64,000 nucleotides of DNA from Prauserella muralis (GTDB taxonomy: Bacteria; Actinomycetota; Actinomycetes; Mycobacteriales; Pseudonocardiaceae). The notes beneath the pieces were generated by a model, which was not told where the DNA came from, ran no database searches, and saw only the letters and a program-made list of their open reading frames with translations. The translations under genes were made by a program, and so were the position numbers. Location: assembly GCF_003202285.1 (NCBI RefSeq), contig NZ_MASW01000001.1, positions 1,426,001 to 1,490,000 on the forward strand, given 5' to 3'. The number at the start of each line of letters is the position of its first letter. Positions within the stretch are counted from its first letter, which is position 1. Below are positions 28,313 to 37,042 of this stretch, piece after piece.

Positions 28313-29188
28313 TCAGGACTCCGGGCGGCGGCTCCGCAACGCTCGCCAGGCAAGGCCGCGGCGGCCCAGCAGCAGCGCGAGCACGAACAGGCCCGCGCTG
28401 GCCAGCCCGATCGTGCCGGGGATGGACGAGTCGATCGCCGTCGCCAGGCGCTCGCCCGCCAGCGAGCTGACCCAGCCCGCGGCGACGGCGACCACGAGCA
28501 TCGTGCCGAGCCGCTGCGTCAGCAGCCGCGCCGTCGCGGCGGGCACGATGAAGAACGTCACCACCAGGATGGCGCCGACGCTGTCGAACGCGACGACGGC
28601 GAGCCCGGCCACCACGACGAGCAGCATTCGCCCCGCCGCGCGCGCACGCAGCCCGCTGAGCTCGGCGAACTCCGGGTCGAACGTGCTGGCGTGCAGCGGC
28701 CGCCACAGCAACACCACGAACAGGATCGTCGCCACCGTCGCGCAGCCCGTCACCACCAGCGACGTCGGCACGTCCAGCCCGGCCAGGCTCATGGTGCGCA
28801 GCGGCGCGAACGTCAGGTCCCCGTAGATGGCCGAGTCGAGGTCGATGTGCGCGCCCGAGGCGAACCGCGTGATGCCGAGGATCCCGAGGGAGAACAGTGC
28901 GGGGAACACGAGCGCGAGTGCGGCGTCGGAGCCGACGATGCCGCTGCGCCGCAGCCACTCGAAACCCGCGACACACGCCACCCCGAACGCGGTGGCCCCC
29001 AGCACGGTCGCCGCGGACGCCCGCTCGCCGGTGAGCAGGAAGATCAGCACGATGCCGGGCAGCACGGCGTGGCTCACCGCGTCGGGCAGCAGCGCCTGCC
29101 TGCGCAGTACGAGGAATCCGCCGAGCAGCGCGCACGAGGTGGACAGCAGCCCGGCGATCACGACGATCATCACGTCATCCGGCGACAC
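28313..29188 (-). CDS. Metal ABC transporter permease 2 (TroD/MntC-like)
   Basis: 291 residues with about eight hydrophobic helices. The family loop GGFLVLRRQALLPDAVSHAVLPGIVLIF is present (as GGFLVLRRQALLPD and AVSHAVLPGIVL), including the conserved DAxSHAxLPG. GTG at 29188 was chosen because TCAGGAGGCGCC sits just upstream; an earlier frame start exists at 29215. It overlaps the first permease by 14 nt and is the last gene of the importer operon. Converges on the DDAH-family gene with a 10-nt gap. Confidence 0.9.
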   Translation of the reverse strand: MSPDDVMIVVIAGLLSTSCALLGGFLVLRRQALLPDAVSHAVLPGIVLIFLLTGERASAATVLGATAFGVACVAGFEWLRRSGIVGSDAALALVFPALFSLGILGITRFASGAHIDLDSAIYGDLTFAPLRTMSLAGLDVPTSLVVTGCATVATILFVVLLWRPLHASTFDPEFAELSGLRARAAGRMLLVVVAGLAVVAFDSVGAILVVTFFIVPAATARLLTQRLGTMLVVAVAAGWVSSLAGERLATAIDSSIPGTIGLASAGLFVLALLLGRRGLAWRALRSRRPES

Positions 29189-30056
29189 GGCGCCTCCTGA
29201 CCCGCGCGAGGACACCCCGCCTGGGCGCGAACACCACCGACAGCACCGCCAGCGCCGTCGCCAGCAGCACGATCACCGGCCCCGCGGGCAGTTCCGCCTT
29301 CCCGGACACCACGCCGCCGACCGCGCCGCACACCGCGCCGAACAGCCCGGACAGCGGCACGAGCGCCGCGAGCCGCTTGGTCAGCTGCCGCGCCGCGACG
29401 ACGGGTGCGACGAGCAGGGCCACCATGAGGATCGCGCCGACCGTGCGCACACCGAGGACCACGGCCAGCGCCAGCAGGCCCGTGCTGGCCGCGTCCACCG
29501 CCCACGTCGGCACCCCGGCGACGGCGGTGAACCCCGGATCGAAGGTCGCCGAGCGCAGCAGCCGGAAGCCGACCGTGACCACGGCCAGCGCCGCCGCGCC
29601 CAGGGCCAGCGCGAGCACGATGTCGCGCTCCACGATGCCGGCCGCCTGGCCCACGAGGTACTCGTTGAGCCCCGACTGCTGCGCGTCGCCACTGCTGCCG
29701 ATGTGGGTCAGCAGCACGATGCCCAGGGCCAGCGACGTCGACAGCACCACCCCGATGGCGGCGTCCGGGCGCAGCCGTCCCGCGCGTTCCAGCCCGATCA
29801 TCGCGAACGCGGCCAGCCCCGCCGACACGGCGGCGCCGAGCAGCAGCACCTCCGGCACCTTGACACCGGTGACGAGGAACGCGACGGCGACGCCCGCCAG
29901 TGTTCCGTGGCTCATGGCGTCGCCGAACATGCTGCGCTGCCGCAGCACCGCCAGCGGGCCGAGCGCGCCGGCGACGAACCCGACCACGGCGGTGCCGACC
30001 ACCACCACCGCGTCCGGATACGACAGCGGCAGGGCGTCGAGCAGCCAGCCGATCAT
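29175..30056 (-). CDS. Metal ABC transporter permease 1 (TroC/MntB-like)
   Basis: 293 residues, eight to nine helices, with the family motif LAVLRQRSMFGDAMSHGTLAGVAVAF (FGDAMSHGTLAG is the core). It pairs with the second permease to form a heterodimeric membrane pore for divalent metal. The ATG overlaps the ATPase stop by 4 nt, and its own stop lies inside the second permease gene. Two distinct permeases are typical of TroABCD systems. Confidence 0.9.
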   Translation of the reverse strand: MIGWLLDALPLSYPDAVVVVGTAVVGFVAGALGPLAVLRQRSMFGDAMSHGTLAGVAVAFLVTGVKVPEVLLLGAAVSAGLAAFAMIGLERAGRLRPDAAIGVVLSTSLALGIVLLTHIGSSGDAQQSGLNEYLVGQAAGIVERDIVLALALGAAALAVVTVGFRLLRSATFDPGFTAVAGVPTWAVDAASTGLLALAVVLGVRTVGAILMVALLVAPVVAARQLTKRLAALVPLSGLFGAVCGAVGGVVSGKAELPAGPVIVLLATALAVLSVVFAPRRGVLARVRRRRVAG

Positions 30057-30793
30057 CGGGCGACCACGATCCCGTAGGCCTGTTCGAGGTTCGCGGGCGT
30101 GAGCACGTCGGCGGGGTCGCCCTCGGCGACGATGCCCCCCGCCATCAGCACGGCGTGGTCGAACCGGTCGAGCACGGTGCGCAGATCGTGGTGCACGGCC
30201 ACCACGGAGCGGCCTTCGGCGCACAGCCCGGTGAGCACGTCCAGCAGGGCCGACTCGGTGCGGGCGTCGACGGCGGTGAACGGCTCGTCGAGGATCACCA
30301 GCTCCGCCTGCTGGGCGAGCGCGCGGGCGAGGAACACCCGCTGCCGCTGGCCGCCGGAGAGCTCGTCGATCGGCTGCCCCGCGAGATCGGCGACGCCCAC
30401 CTGCTCCATGGCGGCCGCCACCAGCTCGTCGTCGGCGCGGGTGAGCCTGCGCAGCCAGCCCCGGTGCGGGTAACGGCCCATCTCGACCACCTGCACGGCG
30501 GTGATGGGGAAGTCGCGGGCCACGGTCTCCTGCTGCGGCACGTAGGCGACCCGGCTGCGCACCCGTTTCAGGGGCTCGCCCAGCAGCCGGACGTGCCCGC
30601 GCGTGGCGGGCACGAGCCCGAGCGCGGCCTTCACCAGTGTCGACTTGCCCGCCCCGTTGGGCCCGACGATGCCCGACAGCCGCCCCGCGGGAATGTCCAC
30701 GCTGACGCCGTCGAGCACCGTTCTGCCGCCGTAGGAGGCACTCAGCTCGTGGACCGCGAGTGCCGCGGGTGCCTGGGTCATCGTCTTCGTCAC
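30053..30793 (-). CDS. Metal ABC transporter ATP-binding protein (TroB/MntA-like)
   Basis: 246 residues with Walker A GPNGAGKST, Q-loop YVPQQ, ABC signature DELSGGQRQRVFLARAL, Walker B LVILDEPF and the switch His in VVAVHHDL. Energises the divalent-metal importer. ATGA overlaps join it to the binding protein gene upstream and the permease downstream. Confidence 0.93.
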   Translation of the reverse strand: MTKTMTQAPAALAVHELSASYGGRTVLDGVSVDIPAGRLSGIVGPNGAGKSTLVKAALGLVPATRGHVRLLGEPLKRVRSRVAYVPQQETVARDFPITAVQVVEMGRYPHRGWLRRLTRADDELVAAAMEQVGVADLAGQPIDELSGGQRQRVFLARALAQQAELVILDEPFTAVDARTESALLDVLTGLCAEGRSVVAVHHDLRTVLDRFDHAVLMAGGIVAEGDPADVLTPANLEQAYGIVVAR

Positions 30794-31791
30794 GCCAGTC
30801 CCTCCACGAGCCGGTGCGCGTTGGCCCGCACCATTCCGAGATACGTGCCTTCCGGTGTGCCGTCGTCGCCCGCGGCGTCGGAGTAGAGCTCACCACCGAT
30901 GCGCACGTCGCCGCCCTGCCTTCGCACGGCCGCGAGGACGGCTTCCAGCGTCTGCCGGGAGACGCTGGTCTCCACGAACACCGACCGCACGCCGCTGCGC
31001 GCGATCCTGGCCGCGACCCGCGAGATGTCCGTGGTGGTCGCCTCCTGCTGGGTCGAGATGCCCTGGATGGCGACGACGTCCATGCCGAAGGCCCTGCCGA
31101 AGTAGCGGAACGCGTCGTGGGAGGTCACGATCTGGCGCTTGCGCTCCGGTATCCGCTCGATCAGGGCGCGCACGTCACGGGCCATGGCGAGCACGTCGGC
31201 GCGGTAGGCGGCGCCGCGCCGCCGGTAGTCGGCGGCGTTGGCGGGATCGAGCTCGGACAGCTCACCCGTGATGGCGTCCACGACGTGGACCCACAGCTGC
31301 GGGTCGAACCACACGTGCGGGTCGTGCTCCTCCTCGGGCGCCGCGTCGGCGGGCGGGCTGAGCAGCAGCCGCTCCGGGATCGCCTCGCCCGCGAAGAGCA
31401 CCGGCTTGCTGCGCGCCACCTCGTCGAGCGTGCGCTGCAGGGAGCCCTCCAGGAACAGCCCCACCGCGATCACGGCGTCGGCGGAGCGCATCTCGTCCAG
31501 GTCGCTCGCCTTCGCCTGGTACAGGTGGGGATCGACGCCCGGGCCCATGAGCCGCACGGTCGTGACGTCGTCGCCGCCGATCCGCCGCACCGTGTCGTCG
31601 AGGAAGTTCGTGGTGGTGACGACGCGCAGTGCGCCGTCGCCGGGGCCGGAGCCACCCGGCTGCACGGCGTATCCGACGGCTCCGGACACCGCGAGCGCGA
31701 ACACGATGCCGAGCGCGGTCAGCAGGCGGGCGTCGCGGCGGCGGGCGCGACGGCGCCGCAGCGCGAGCGACCGGGTCTCGTCCGTGTCCAT
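30790..31791 (-). CDS. Metal-binding protein of ABC importer (TroA/ZnuA-like)
   Basis: 333 residues. Metal ligands expected in TroA-type proteins are visible: VDPHLYQAK, HDPHVWFDP, VTSHDAFRYFG and GGELYSDAAG. A His at the third site (SHDAF) points to the TroA/ZnuA subgroup rather than PsaA/MntC (Glu there). The N terminus has a charged stretch and a hydrophobic segment (LLTALGIVFALAVSGAVGY) but no lipobox Cys. ATG at 31791 (MDTDE) was chosen over ATGs at 31812 and 31824, which fall within the operator/promoter region. First gene of the four-gene operon. Confidence 0.87.
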   Translation of the reverse strand: MDTDETRSLALRRRRARRRDARLLTALGIVFALAVSGAVGYAVQPGGSGPGDGALRVVTTTNFLDDTVRRIGGDDVTTVRLMGPGVDPHLYQAKASDLDEMRSADAVIAVGLFLEGSLQRTLDEVARSKPVLFAGEAIPERLLLSPPADAAPEEEHDPHVWFDPQLWVHVVDAITGELSELDPANAADYRRRGAAYRADVLAMARDVRALIERIPERKRQIVTSHDAFRYFGRAFGMDVVAIQGISTQQEATTTDISRVAARIARSGVRSVFVETSVSRQTLEAVLAAVRRQGGDVRIGGELYSDAAGDDGTPEGTYLGMVRANAHRLVEGLA

Positions 31792-31803
31792 CTGCCCACC
31801 AAT

Positions 31804-31819
31804 GTTCGCCATGCCGAAC
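31804..31819. promoter_or_regulatory. Candidate metal-regulator operator
   Basis: GTTCG-CCATGC-CGAAC is an inverted repeat immediately upstream of the importer start, just downstream of promoter-like elements on the minus strand (TTGACA at 31848-31853 and TACGAT at 31823-31828, spaced 19 nt). A DtxR/MntR- or Zur-type repressor site is plausible from the operon content. The long promoter spacing weakens the promoter call. Confidence 0.35.
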
Positions 31820-32027
31820 TTCATCGTAAGCCCTGGCGAATACGCGCTGTCAAACGAGGGCTCCCGGCGAACGACCAACAGGGAATGGCCCGATGAGGAA
31901 ACGCGCAAACCTGCAGGTCTCAATTGCGAATCGGCTGCGCGTGCCGTCGCGGGCGGCTGTAACAACCGCGCTGTGCGGAGCGAATCAGCCGGTGCATCAC
32001 CACCCCGCCGGGCCGAGGAGCCAGTAG

Positions 32028-33263
32028 ATGACCACATGCCGACTCTGCGGTTCGACGAGCCTGGCGAGTGTCGTGGACCTGGGCGCGACGCCGCCCTGCG
32101 AGCGGTTCCTCACCGCGCAGCAGCTCGACGAGCCGGAACCGACCTACCCGCTGCACCTGCGGGTGTGCACGGAGTGCTGGCTGGCGCAGATTCCGCCGCT
32201 CATCAGCCCGGAGGACACCTTCACGGAGTACGCGTACTTCTCGTCGTTCTCGAGCTCGTGGGTCGAGCACGCGAAGACGTTCACCGGCCAGGCCGTCCAG
32301 CGGCTCGGCCTCGGTCGCGACTCCTTCGTGGTCGAGGTCGCCAGCAACGACGGGTACCTGCTCAAACACGTTGTGGAACAAGGGATCCGCTGCCTGGGAA
32401 TCGAACCGTCGGTCAACGTCGGCAAGGCCGCGCGCGAGGCGGGCGTGCCCACCGTGACGGCGTTCCTCAGCCCCGAGACCGGAACGTGGGTGCGCGAAAG
32501 GCACGGGCCCGCCGATCTGGTGGTGGCCAACAACGTCTACGCGCACATCCCGGACGTCATCGGCTTCACGAAGGGGCTCCGTGCGCTCGTCGCCGACGAC
32601 GGCTGGGTGTCCATCGAGGTGCAGCACCTGCTCACGCTCATCGAGAAGGTGCAGTACGACACGATCTACCACGAGCACTTCCAGTACTACACGGTGGAAT
32701 CGGCGCGGCGCGCGCTGGCCTCCGGTGGTCTGTCGCTTGTGGACGTCGAGCTGCTGCCGACGCACGGCGGCTCCATCCGGTTGTGGGCCCGGCCCGCCGA
32801 GGTCGCGGGCGAGCCGAGCGCGCGGGTGGTCGACGTGCTCGCGCGGGAAAAGGCGGCCGGCCTGCACGAGCTGTCCGGCTACGCCGAGTTCGCCGCGGCG
32901 GTCAACCGGGTCCGGCTCGACCTGCTGCGGTTCCTCGTCGATGCCGCCGCCCACGGCAAGACGGTGGTCGGCTACGGCGCGCCCGGCAAGGGCAACACAC
33001 TGCTCAACCACTGCGGGATCCGCCCGGACCTGCTGGCGTACACGGTGGACCGCAACCCCTACAAGCACGGCCGGTTCACCCCCGGCACCCGCATCCCGAT
33101 CCTGCCGCCGGAACGCATCGCCGCCGACCGGCCCGACTACGTGCTCGTCCTGCCCTGGAACCTGCGGGCCGAGCTCACCGACCAACTGTCCTATATCGGC
33201 GAGTGGGGCGCCCGCCTGGTGTTCCCCATTCCCCGGCTGGAGATCATCGAGGTTGCCCCGTGA
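32028..33263 (+). CDS. Sugar C-methyltransferase-type SAM enzyme
   Basis: 411 residues with the three-part architecture of NDP-hexose C-methyltransferases (TylC3 type): an N-terminal zinc-binding module (CRLCGS near the start and RVCTECWLAQIP), a central SAM-binding domain (VVEVASNDGYLLKHV, the SNDG loop), the conserved YHEHFQYYTVESA catalytic His/Tyr segment, and a C-terminal domain (VVGYGAPGKGNTLLNHCGI). It acts on a keto-sugar nucleotide. ATG follows GAGGAGCC. First gene of the nine-gene glycan operon; GTGA overlap with the next gene. Confidence 0.88.
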   Translation: MTTCRLCGSTSLASVVDLGATPPCERFLTAQQLDEPEPTYPLHLRVCTECWLAQIPPLISPEDTFTEYAYFSSFSSSWVEHAKTFTGQAVQRLGLGRDSFVVEVASNDGYLLKHVVEQGIRCLGIEPSVNVGKAAREAGVPTVTAFLSPETGTWVRERHGPADLVVANNVYAHIPDVIGFTKGLRALVADDGWVSIEVQHLLTLIEKVQYDTIYHEHFQYYTVESARRALASGGLSLVDVELLPTHGGSIRLWARPAEVAGEPSARVVDVLAREKAAGLHELSGYAEFAAAVNRVRLDLLRFLVDAAAHGKTVVGYGAPGKGNTLLNHCGIRPDLLAYTVDRNPYKHGRFTPGTRIPILPPERIAADRPDYVLVLPWNLRAELTDQLSYIGEWGARLVFPIPRLEIIEVAP

Positions 33264-34057
33264 AGGTCGTTCTGTTCTGCGGCGGGTACGGCATGCGGAT
33301 GAGAGGCGGAGCGGGTGGCGACGCCCCGAAGCCGATGCAGATGGTCGGCCCGCGACCGCTGATCTGGCACGTGATGCGCTACTACGCCCACTTCGGGCAC
33401 ACCGAGTTCATCCTCTGCCTCGGCTACGGGGCGCACCACATCAAGGACTTCTTCCTCAACTACTCCGAGACCGCCTCCAACGACTTCGTGCTGCGGGGCG
33501 GCAAGGCGGAACTGCTCTCCACCGACATCTCCGACTGGTCCATCACCTTCGTGCAGACCGGCATCGAGTCGGCCATCGGCGAGCGGCTGCGCCGGGTGCG
33601 CCAGTACCTCGACGGCGACGAGATGTTCCTCGCCAACTACGCCGACGTGCTCACCGACGCTCCGCTGCCCGAGATGATCGAGCGGTTCGCCCGCTCCGAC
33701 GCGGGCGCGTCGATGATGGTGGTGCCGCCGCAGTCGTCGTTCCACTGCGTCGAGATGGACGAGGGCGGCCGCGTCGGCTCCATCACCGCGGTCAGCGAGA
33801 TGCCGCTGTGGGAGAACGGCGGCTACTTCGTGCTGCGCCAGGACGTCTTCGACCACATCCCGGAGAACGGCGACCTCGTGGCCGACGGCTGCGCCGAGCT
33901 CGCCAAGCGCGGGAGGCTGCTGGCCTACCCCTACCGGGGTTTCTGGAAGCCGACCGACACCGTGAAGGAACGCGCCGCGCTCGACGACGCCTACGCACGG
34001 GGAGACCGGCCGTGGGCACTGTGGGAACGCGAGCCCGCGACGGCGAGGACCGCGTGA
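33260..34057 (+). CDS. Sugar-1-phosphate nucleotidyltransferase (glucose-1-phosphate cytidylyltransferase-like)
   Basis: 265 residues. LFCGGYGMRMRG resembles the LCGGxGTRL activation loop; then KPMQMVGPRPLIWHVMRYYAHFG and FILCLGYGAHHIKDFFLNY are characteristic of the RfbF/DdhA cytidylyltransferase subgroup. It activates a sugar-1-phosphate with a nucleotide, probably CTP. Start GTG overlaps the preceding stop. Its presence with a C-methyltransferase suggests a CDP-linked branched sugar, which is inference. Confidence 0.84.
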   Translation: MKVVLFCGGYGMRMRGGAGGDAPKPMQMVGPRPLIWHVMRYYAHFGHTEFILCLGYGAHHIKDFFLNYSETASNDFVLRGGKAELLSTDISDWSITFVQTGIESAIGERLRRVRQYLDGDEMFLANYADVLTDAPLPEMIERFARSDAGASMMVVPPQSSFHCVEMDEGGRVGSITAVSEMPLWENGGYFVLRQDVFDHIPENGDLVADGCAELAKRGRLLAYPYRGFWKPTDTVKERAALDDAYARGDRPWALWEREPATARTA

Positions 34058-34701
34058 TCGGGCTCCGGCCAGGCCGGATCAACCGGGTGGCGGTGCTCGG
34101 CGCGCACTGCGACGACATCGCGATCGGCGCGGGCGGCACACTGTTCGCGCTCTGCGCCGCCCGGCCGGGGCTGCGGGTCGACGCGCTGGTGCTCTCCGGC
34201 GGCGGCAGCGAGCGCGAGGACGAGGAGCGAGCCGCTCTCGCCGCGTTCTGCCCGGGTGCCGAGCTGTCGGCCACCGTGCTGAAACTGCCCGACGGCCGGT
34301 TCCCCGCGCACTGGGACGAGGCCAAGTCGGCCGTCGAGGACCTGCGCCGCCGCACCGACCCGGACGTGGTGTTCGCGCCGCGCACCGACGACGCGCACCA
34401 GGACCATCGCGGGCTGGCGCTGCTGGTGCCCACGGCGTTTCGCGACCACCTGGTGCTCGGCTACGAGATCGTCAAGTGGGACGGCGACCTCGGCACACCG
34501 AACGTCTACCAGCCGCTGTCCGGTGAACTCGCGGAAACGAAAGTGCGATTGCTGCAACAGCACTACGCCTCGCAGCGACATCGTCCTTGGTACGACCGGG
34601 AGGCCTTTCTCGGACTGGCGCGCATCCGCGGCATCGAATGCCAGGCGCGCTACGCGGAGGGCTTCCACACCAGCAAGCTTGTTCTCGGTTTGGGAGGCTG
34701 A
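34054..34701 (+). CDS. PIG-L family deacetylase
   Basis: 215-residue metal-dependent deacetylase of the PIG-L/MshB family. The zinc site is visible in GAHCDDIAIGAGGT (the AHxDD motif) and DAHQDHRGLALL (HxDH). These enzymes remove N-acetyl from sugar amines. Start GTG overlaps the preceding stop (GTGA). It probably acts on a sugar intermediate or on the assembled glycan. Confidence 0.88.
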   Translation: MIGLRPGRINRVAVLGAHCDDIAIGAGGTLFALCAARPGLRVDALVLSGGGSEREDEERAALAAFCPGAELSATVLKLPDGRFPAHWDEAKSAVEDLRRRTDPDVVFAPRTDDAHQDHRGLALLVPTAFRDHLVLGYEIVKWDGDLGTPNVYQPLSGELAETKVRLLQQHYASQRHRPWYDREAFLGLARIRGIECQARYAEGFHTSKLVLGLGG

Positions 34702-34704
34702 GCC

Positions 34705-35727
34705 ATGCGCGTGTTGCTGACCGGGCACACGGGATACCTGGGCACGGTGATGGCGCCGGTGCTCGCCGCCGCCGGGCACGAGGTCACCGGCCTCGACTCG
34801 GGGCTGTTCGACGACTGCCTGCTGGGCCCCGCGCCCGCCGAGCTGCCCGCGCACCGGGTGGACCTGCGGGACGTCACCGCCGAGCACGTGTCCGGAGTGG
34901 ACGCCGTGATCCACCTGGCCGCGCTGTCGAACGACCCGCTCGGCTCGCTCGCGCCGGAGCTGACCTACGACATCAACCACCACGCGTCGGTCCGGCTCGC
35001 CCGGCTCGCCAAGGACGCCGGGGTGCGGCGGTTCCTCTACGCCTCCACCTGCTCGGTCTACGGTGCCTCCGGCGGCGAGGAGCTGGTGGGCGAGGATGCG
35101 CCGCTGCGCCCGGTGACGCCCTACGCCGAGTCGAAGGTGCGCGTCGAGGACGAGCTGCACGCGCTGGCCGACGACGACTTCAGCCCCGTGTACCTGCGCA
35201 ACGCCACCGCGTTCGGCTACTCACCGCGCCTGCGGGCCGACATCGTGCTCAACAACCTCGTCGCGCACGCCTTCCTCACCGGCGAGGTGCGCGTGCTCTC
35301 CGACGGCACACCCTGGCGGCCGCTCGTGCACGCCCGCGACATCGCGGCCGCGTTCACCGCCGCGCTCGGCGCGCCGAAGCAGGCCGTGCACGACACGCCG
35401 TTCAACATCGGCACCGAGCGCAACAACGTGACGGTGGCGCAGATCGCCGGGGAGGTCGTCGAGGCGGTGCCGGGCGCGCGGCTCGCGATCACCGGCGAGG
35501 CCGGCGCCGACCCACGGTCGTACCGGGTCGACTTCTCCCGCTTCCGCGAGGCGATCCCCGGCTTCGACTGCGAGTGGTCGGTCAAGGACGGCGCCGTCGA
35601 ACTCATCGAGGCCTACCAGAAACACGGCCTCACCCAGCGCGACTTCGAGCGGCGCTTCACGCGGCTGGCCCGCCTGCGCGACCGCGGCGAGGCGGGCACC
35701 GTCGACGAGAGCCTGCGACCGCGATGA
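34705..35727 (+). CDS. NAD-dependent sugar epimerase/dehydratase (extended SDR)
   Basis: 340 residues. The Rossmann glycine motif TGHTGYLG is at residues 7-14, and the active site has STCSVYG and YAESK (YxxxK). Extended SDRs of this type epimerise, dehydrate or reduce nucleotide sugars; the exact reaction cannot be assigned by eye. It begins 3 nt after the PIG-L gene and overlaps the next gene by ATGA. Confidence 0.88.
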   Translation: MRVLLTGHTGYLGTVMAPVLAAAGHEVTGLDSGLFDDCLLGPAPAELPAHRVDLRDVTAEHVSGVDAVIHLAALSNDPLGSLAPELTYDINHHASVRLARLAKDAGVRRFLYASTCSVYGASGGEELVGEDAPLRPVTPYAESKVRVEDELHALADDDFSPVYLRNATAFGYSPRLRADIVLNNLVAHAFLTGEVRVLSDGTPWRPLVHARDIAAAFTAALGAPKQAVHDTPFNIGTERNNVTVAQIAGEVVEAVPGARLAITGEAGADPRSYRVDFSRFREAIPGFDCEWSVKDGAVELIEAYQKHGLTQRDFERRFTRLARLRDRGEAGTVDESLRPR

Positions 35728-37040
35728 TCACCACCGGGACCCAGATGCACGAGCTGGTGCGGCGGCTGTACCCGCTGTGCCGCAGCATCACCGGCGACGG
35801 TGTCCGCCGCACCCTGGACATCGTCGGCGAGCACATCGGCCTCACGGTGCACGAGGTCCCCACCGGCACCCAGGTGCTGGACTGGACGGTGCCGCAGGAG
35901 TGGAACATCCGCGCCGCGCACCTCACCCACGTCGCGACGGGGCGGCGGGTGGTGGACTTCGCCGACTCCAGCCTGCACGTCGTCAGCTACAGCGTGCCGG
36001 TGTCGGCGACGATGAGCCTCGCCGAGCTGCGCCCGCACCTGCACACGCTGCCCGAGCAGCCGTCGCTGGTGCCCTACCGCACGAGCTACTACGCCCCTGC
36101 CTGGGGGTTCTGCCTGTCCCAGGACACGCTCGAGAAGATGCCCGACGGCGACTACGAGGTGGTCATCGACTCCACGCTCACCGACGGCTCGCTCACCTAC
36201 GCCGAGCATGTCGTGCCCGGTGAGGTGAGCGACGAGGTGCTCGTGTCGTGCCACGTGTGTCACCCTTCGCTGGCCAACGACAACCTGGCGGGCGTCGCCG
36301 TGGCCACGGCGCTGGCCGCCGAGCTGGCCGAACGCCGCCCGCACCACACCTACCGGTTCCTGTTCGCGCCGGGCACCATCGGCTCGATCACGTGGCTGGC
36401 CCGCAACGCCGAGCGCATCGACAGGGTCAGGCACGGCCTCGTGCTCGCGTGCGCGGGCGACCGCGGCGCGCTGACCTACAAGCAGAGCAGGCGCGGCGAC
36501 GCCGGCATCGACCGTGTGCTGCGGCACGTGCTGCGCGCGAGCGGCCGCCCGCACAGCGTCGTGGAGTTCTCGCCGTACGGCTACGACGAGCGGCAGTTCT
36601 GCTCGCCCGGCTTCAACCTCGGCGTCGGCTCGCTCACCCGGACCCCGTACGCGGGCTATCCCGAGTACCACACCTCCGCCGACAACCCGGACTTCGTGTC
36701 GGCCGAGGCGATGGAGGACACCCTGGCCGTCTGCCGGGAGGCGTTCTCGGTGCTCGACCGCGACCGCCGCTACGTCAACCTCAGCCCGTACGGGGAGCCA
36801 CAGCTCGGCAGGCGCGGGCTGTACGACTCGCTCGGCGGCCGCAGCGAGGCCGGAAGGGTAACCGCAACGGGGGGTGGTGGGCGGGGTGACGGGAGGGCGC
36901 AGCTGGCGATGCTGTGGGTGCTCAACCTCTCCGACGGAGAGCACTCGCTGCTCGACATCGCCGAGCGCTCCGCCCTTCCGTTCGACGCCGTCGCCGACGC
37001 CGCCCGTGCCCTGCAGGGCGCGGGCCTGCTCAAGGAGTGA
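35724..37040 (+). CDS. DUF4910 (M28-like aminopeptidase-fold) protein with C-terminal winged-helix-like region
   Basis: 438 residues. The N-terminal ~360 match the DUF4910 aminopeptidase-like pattern: LVSCHVCHPSLANDNLAGVA (metal-site CHxxHPxxxND type, given in part), FLFAPGTIGSITWL and EYHTSADNPDFVSAEA. The last ~60 residues (MLWVLNLSDGEHSLLDIAERS, in part) look like a winged-helix domain. Such proteins recur in glycan and antibiotic sugar clusters without a settled substrate. ATGA overlap with the preceding gene. Possibly hydrolyses an amide on the sugar; inference. Confidence 0.75.
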   Translation: MITTGTQMHELVRRLYPLCRSITGDGVRRTLDIVGEHIGLTVHEVPTGTQVLDWTVPQEWNIRAAHLTHVATGRRVVDFADSSLHVVSYSVPVSATMSLAELRPHLHTLPEQPSLVPYRTSYYAPAWGFCLSQDTLEKMPDGDYEVVIDSTLTDGSLTYAEHVVPGEVSDEVLVSCHVCHPSLANDNLAGVAVATALAAELAERRPHHTYRFLFAPGTIGSITWLARNAERIDRVRHGLVLACAGDRGALTYKQSRRGDAGIDRVLRHVLRASGRPHSVVEFSPYGYDERQFCSPGFNLGVGSLTRTPYAGYPEYHTSADNPDFVSAEAMEDTLAVCREAFSVLDRDRRYVNLSPYGEPQLGRRGLYDSLGGRSEAGRVTATGGGGRGDGRAQLAMLWVLNLSDGEHSLLDIAERSALPFDAVADAARALQGAGLLKE

Positions 37041-37042
37041 TC

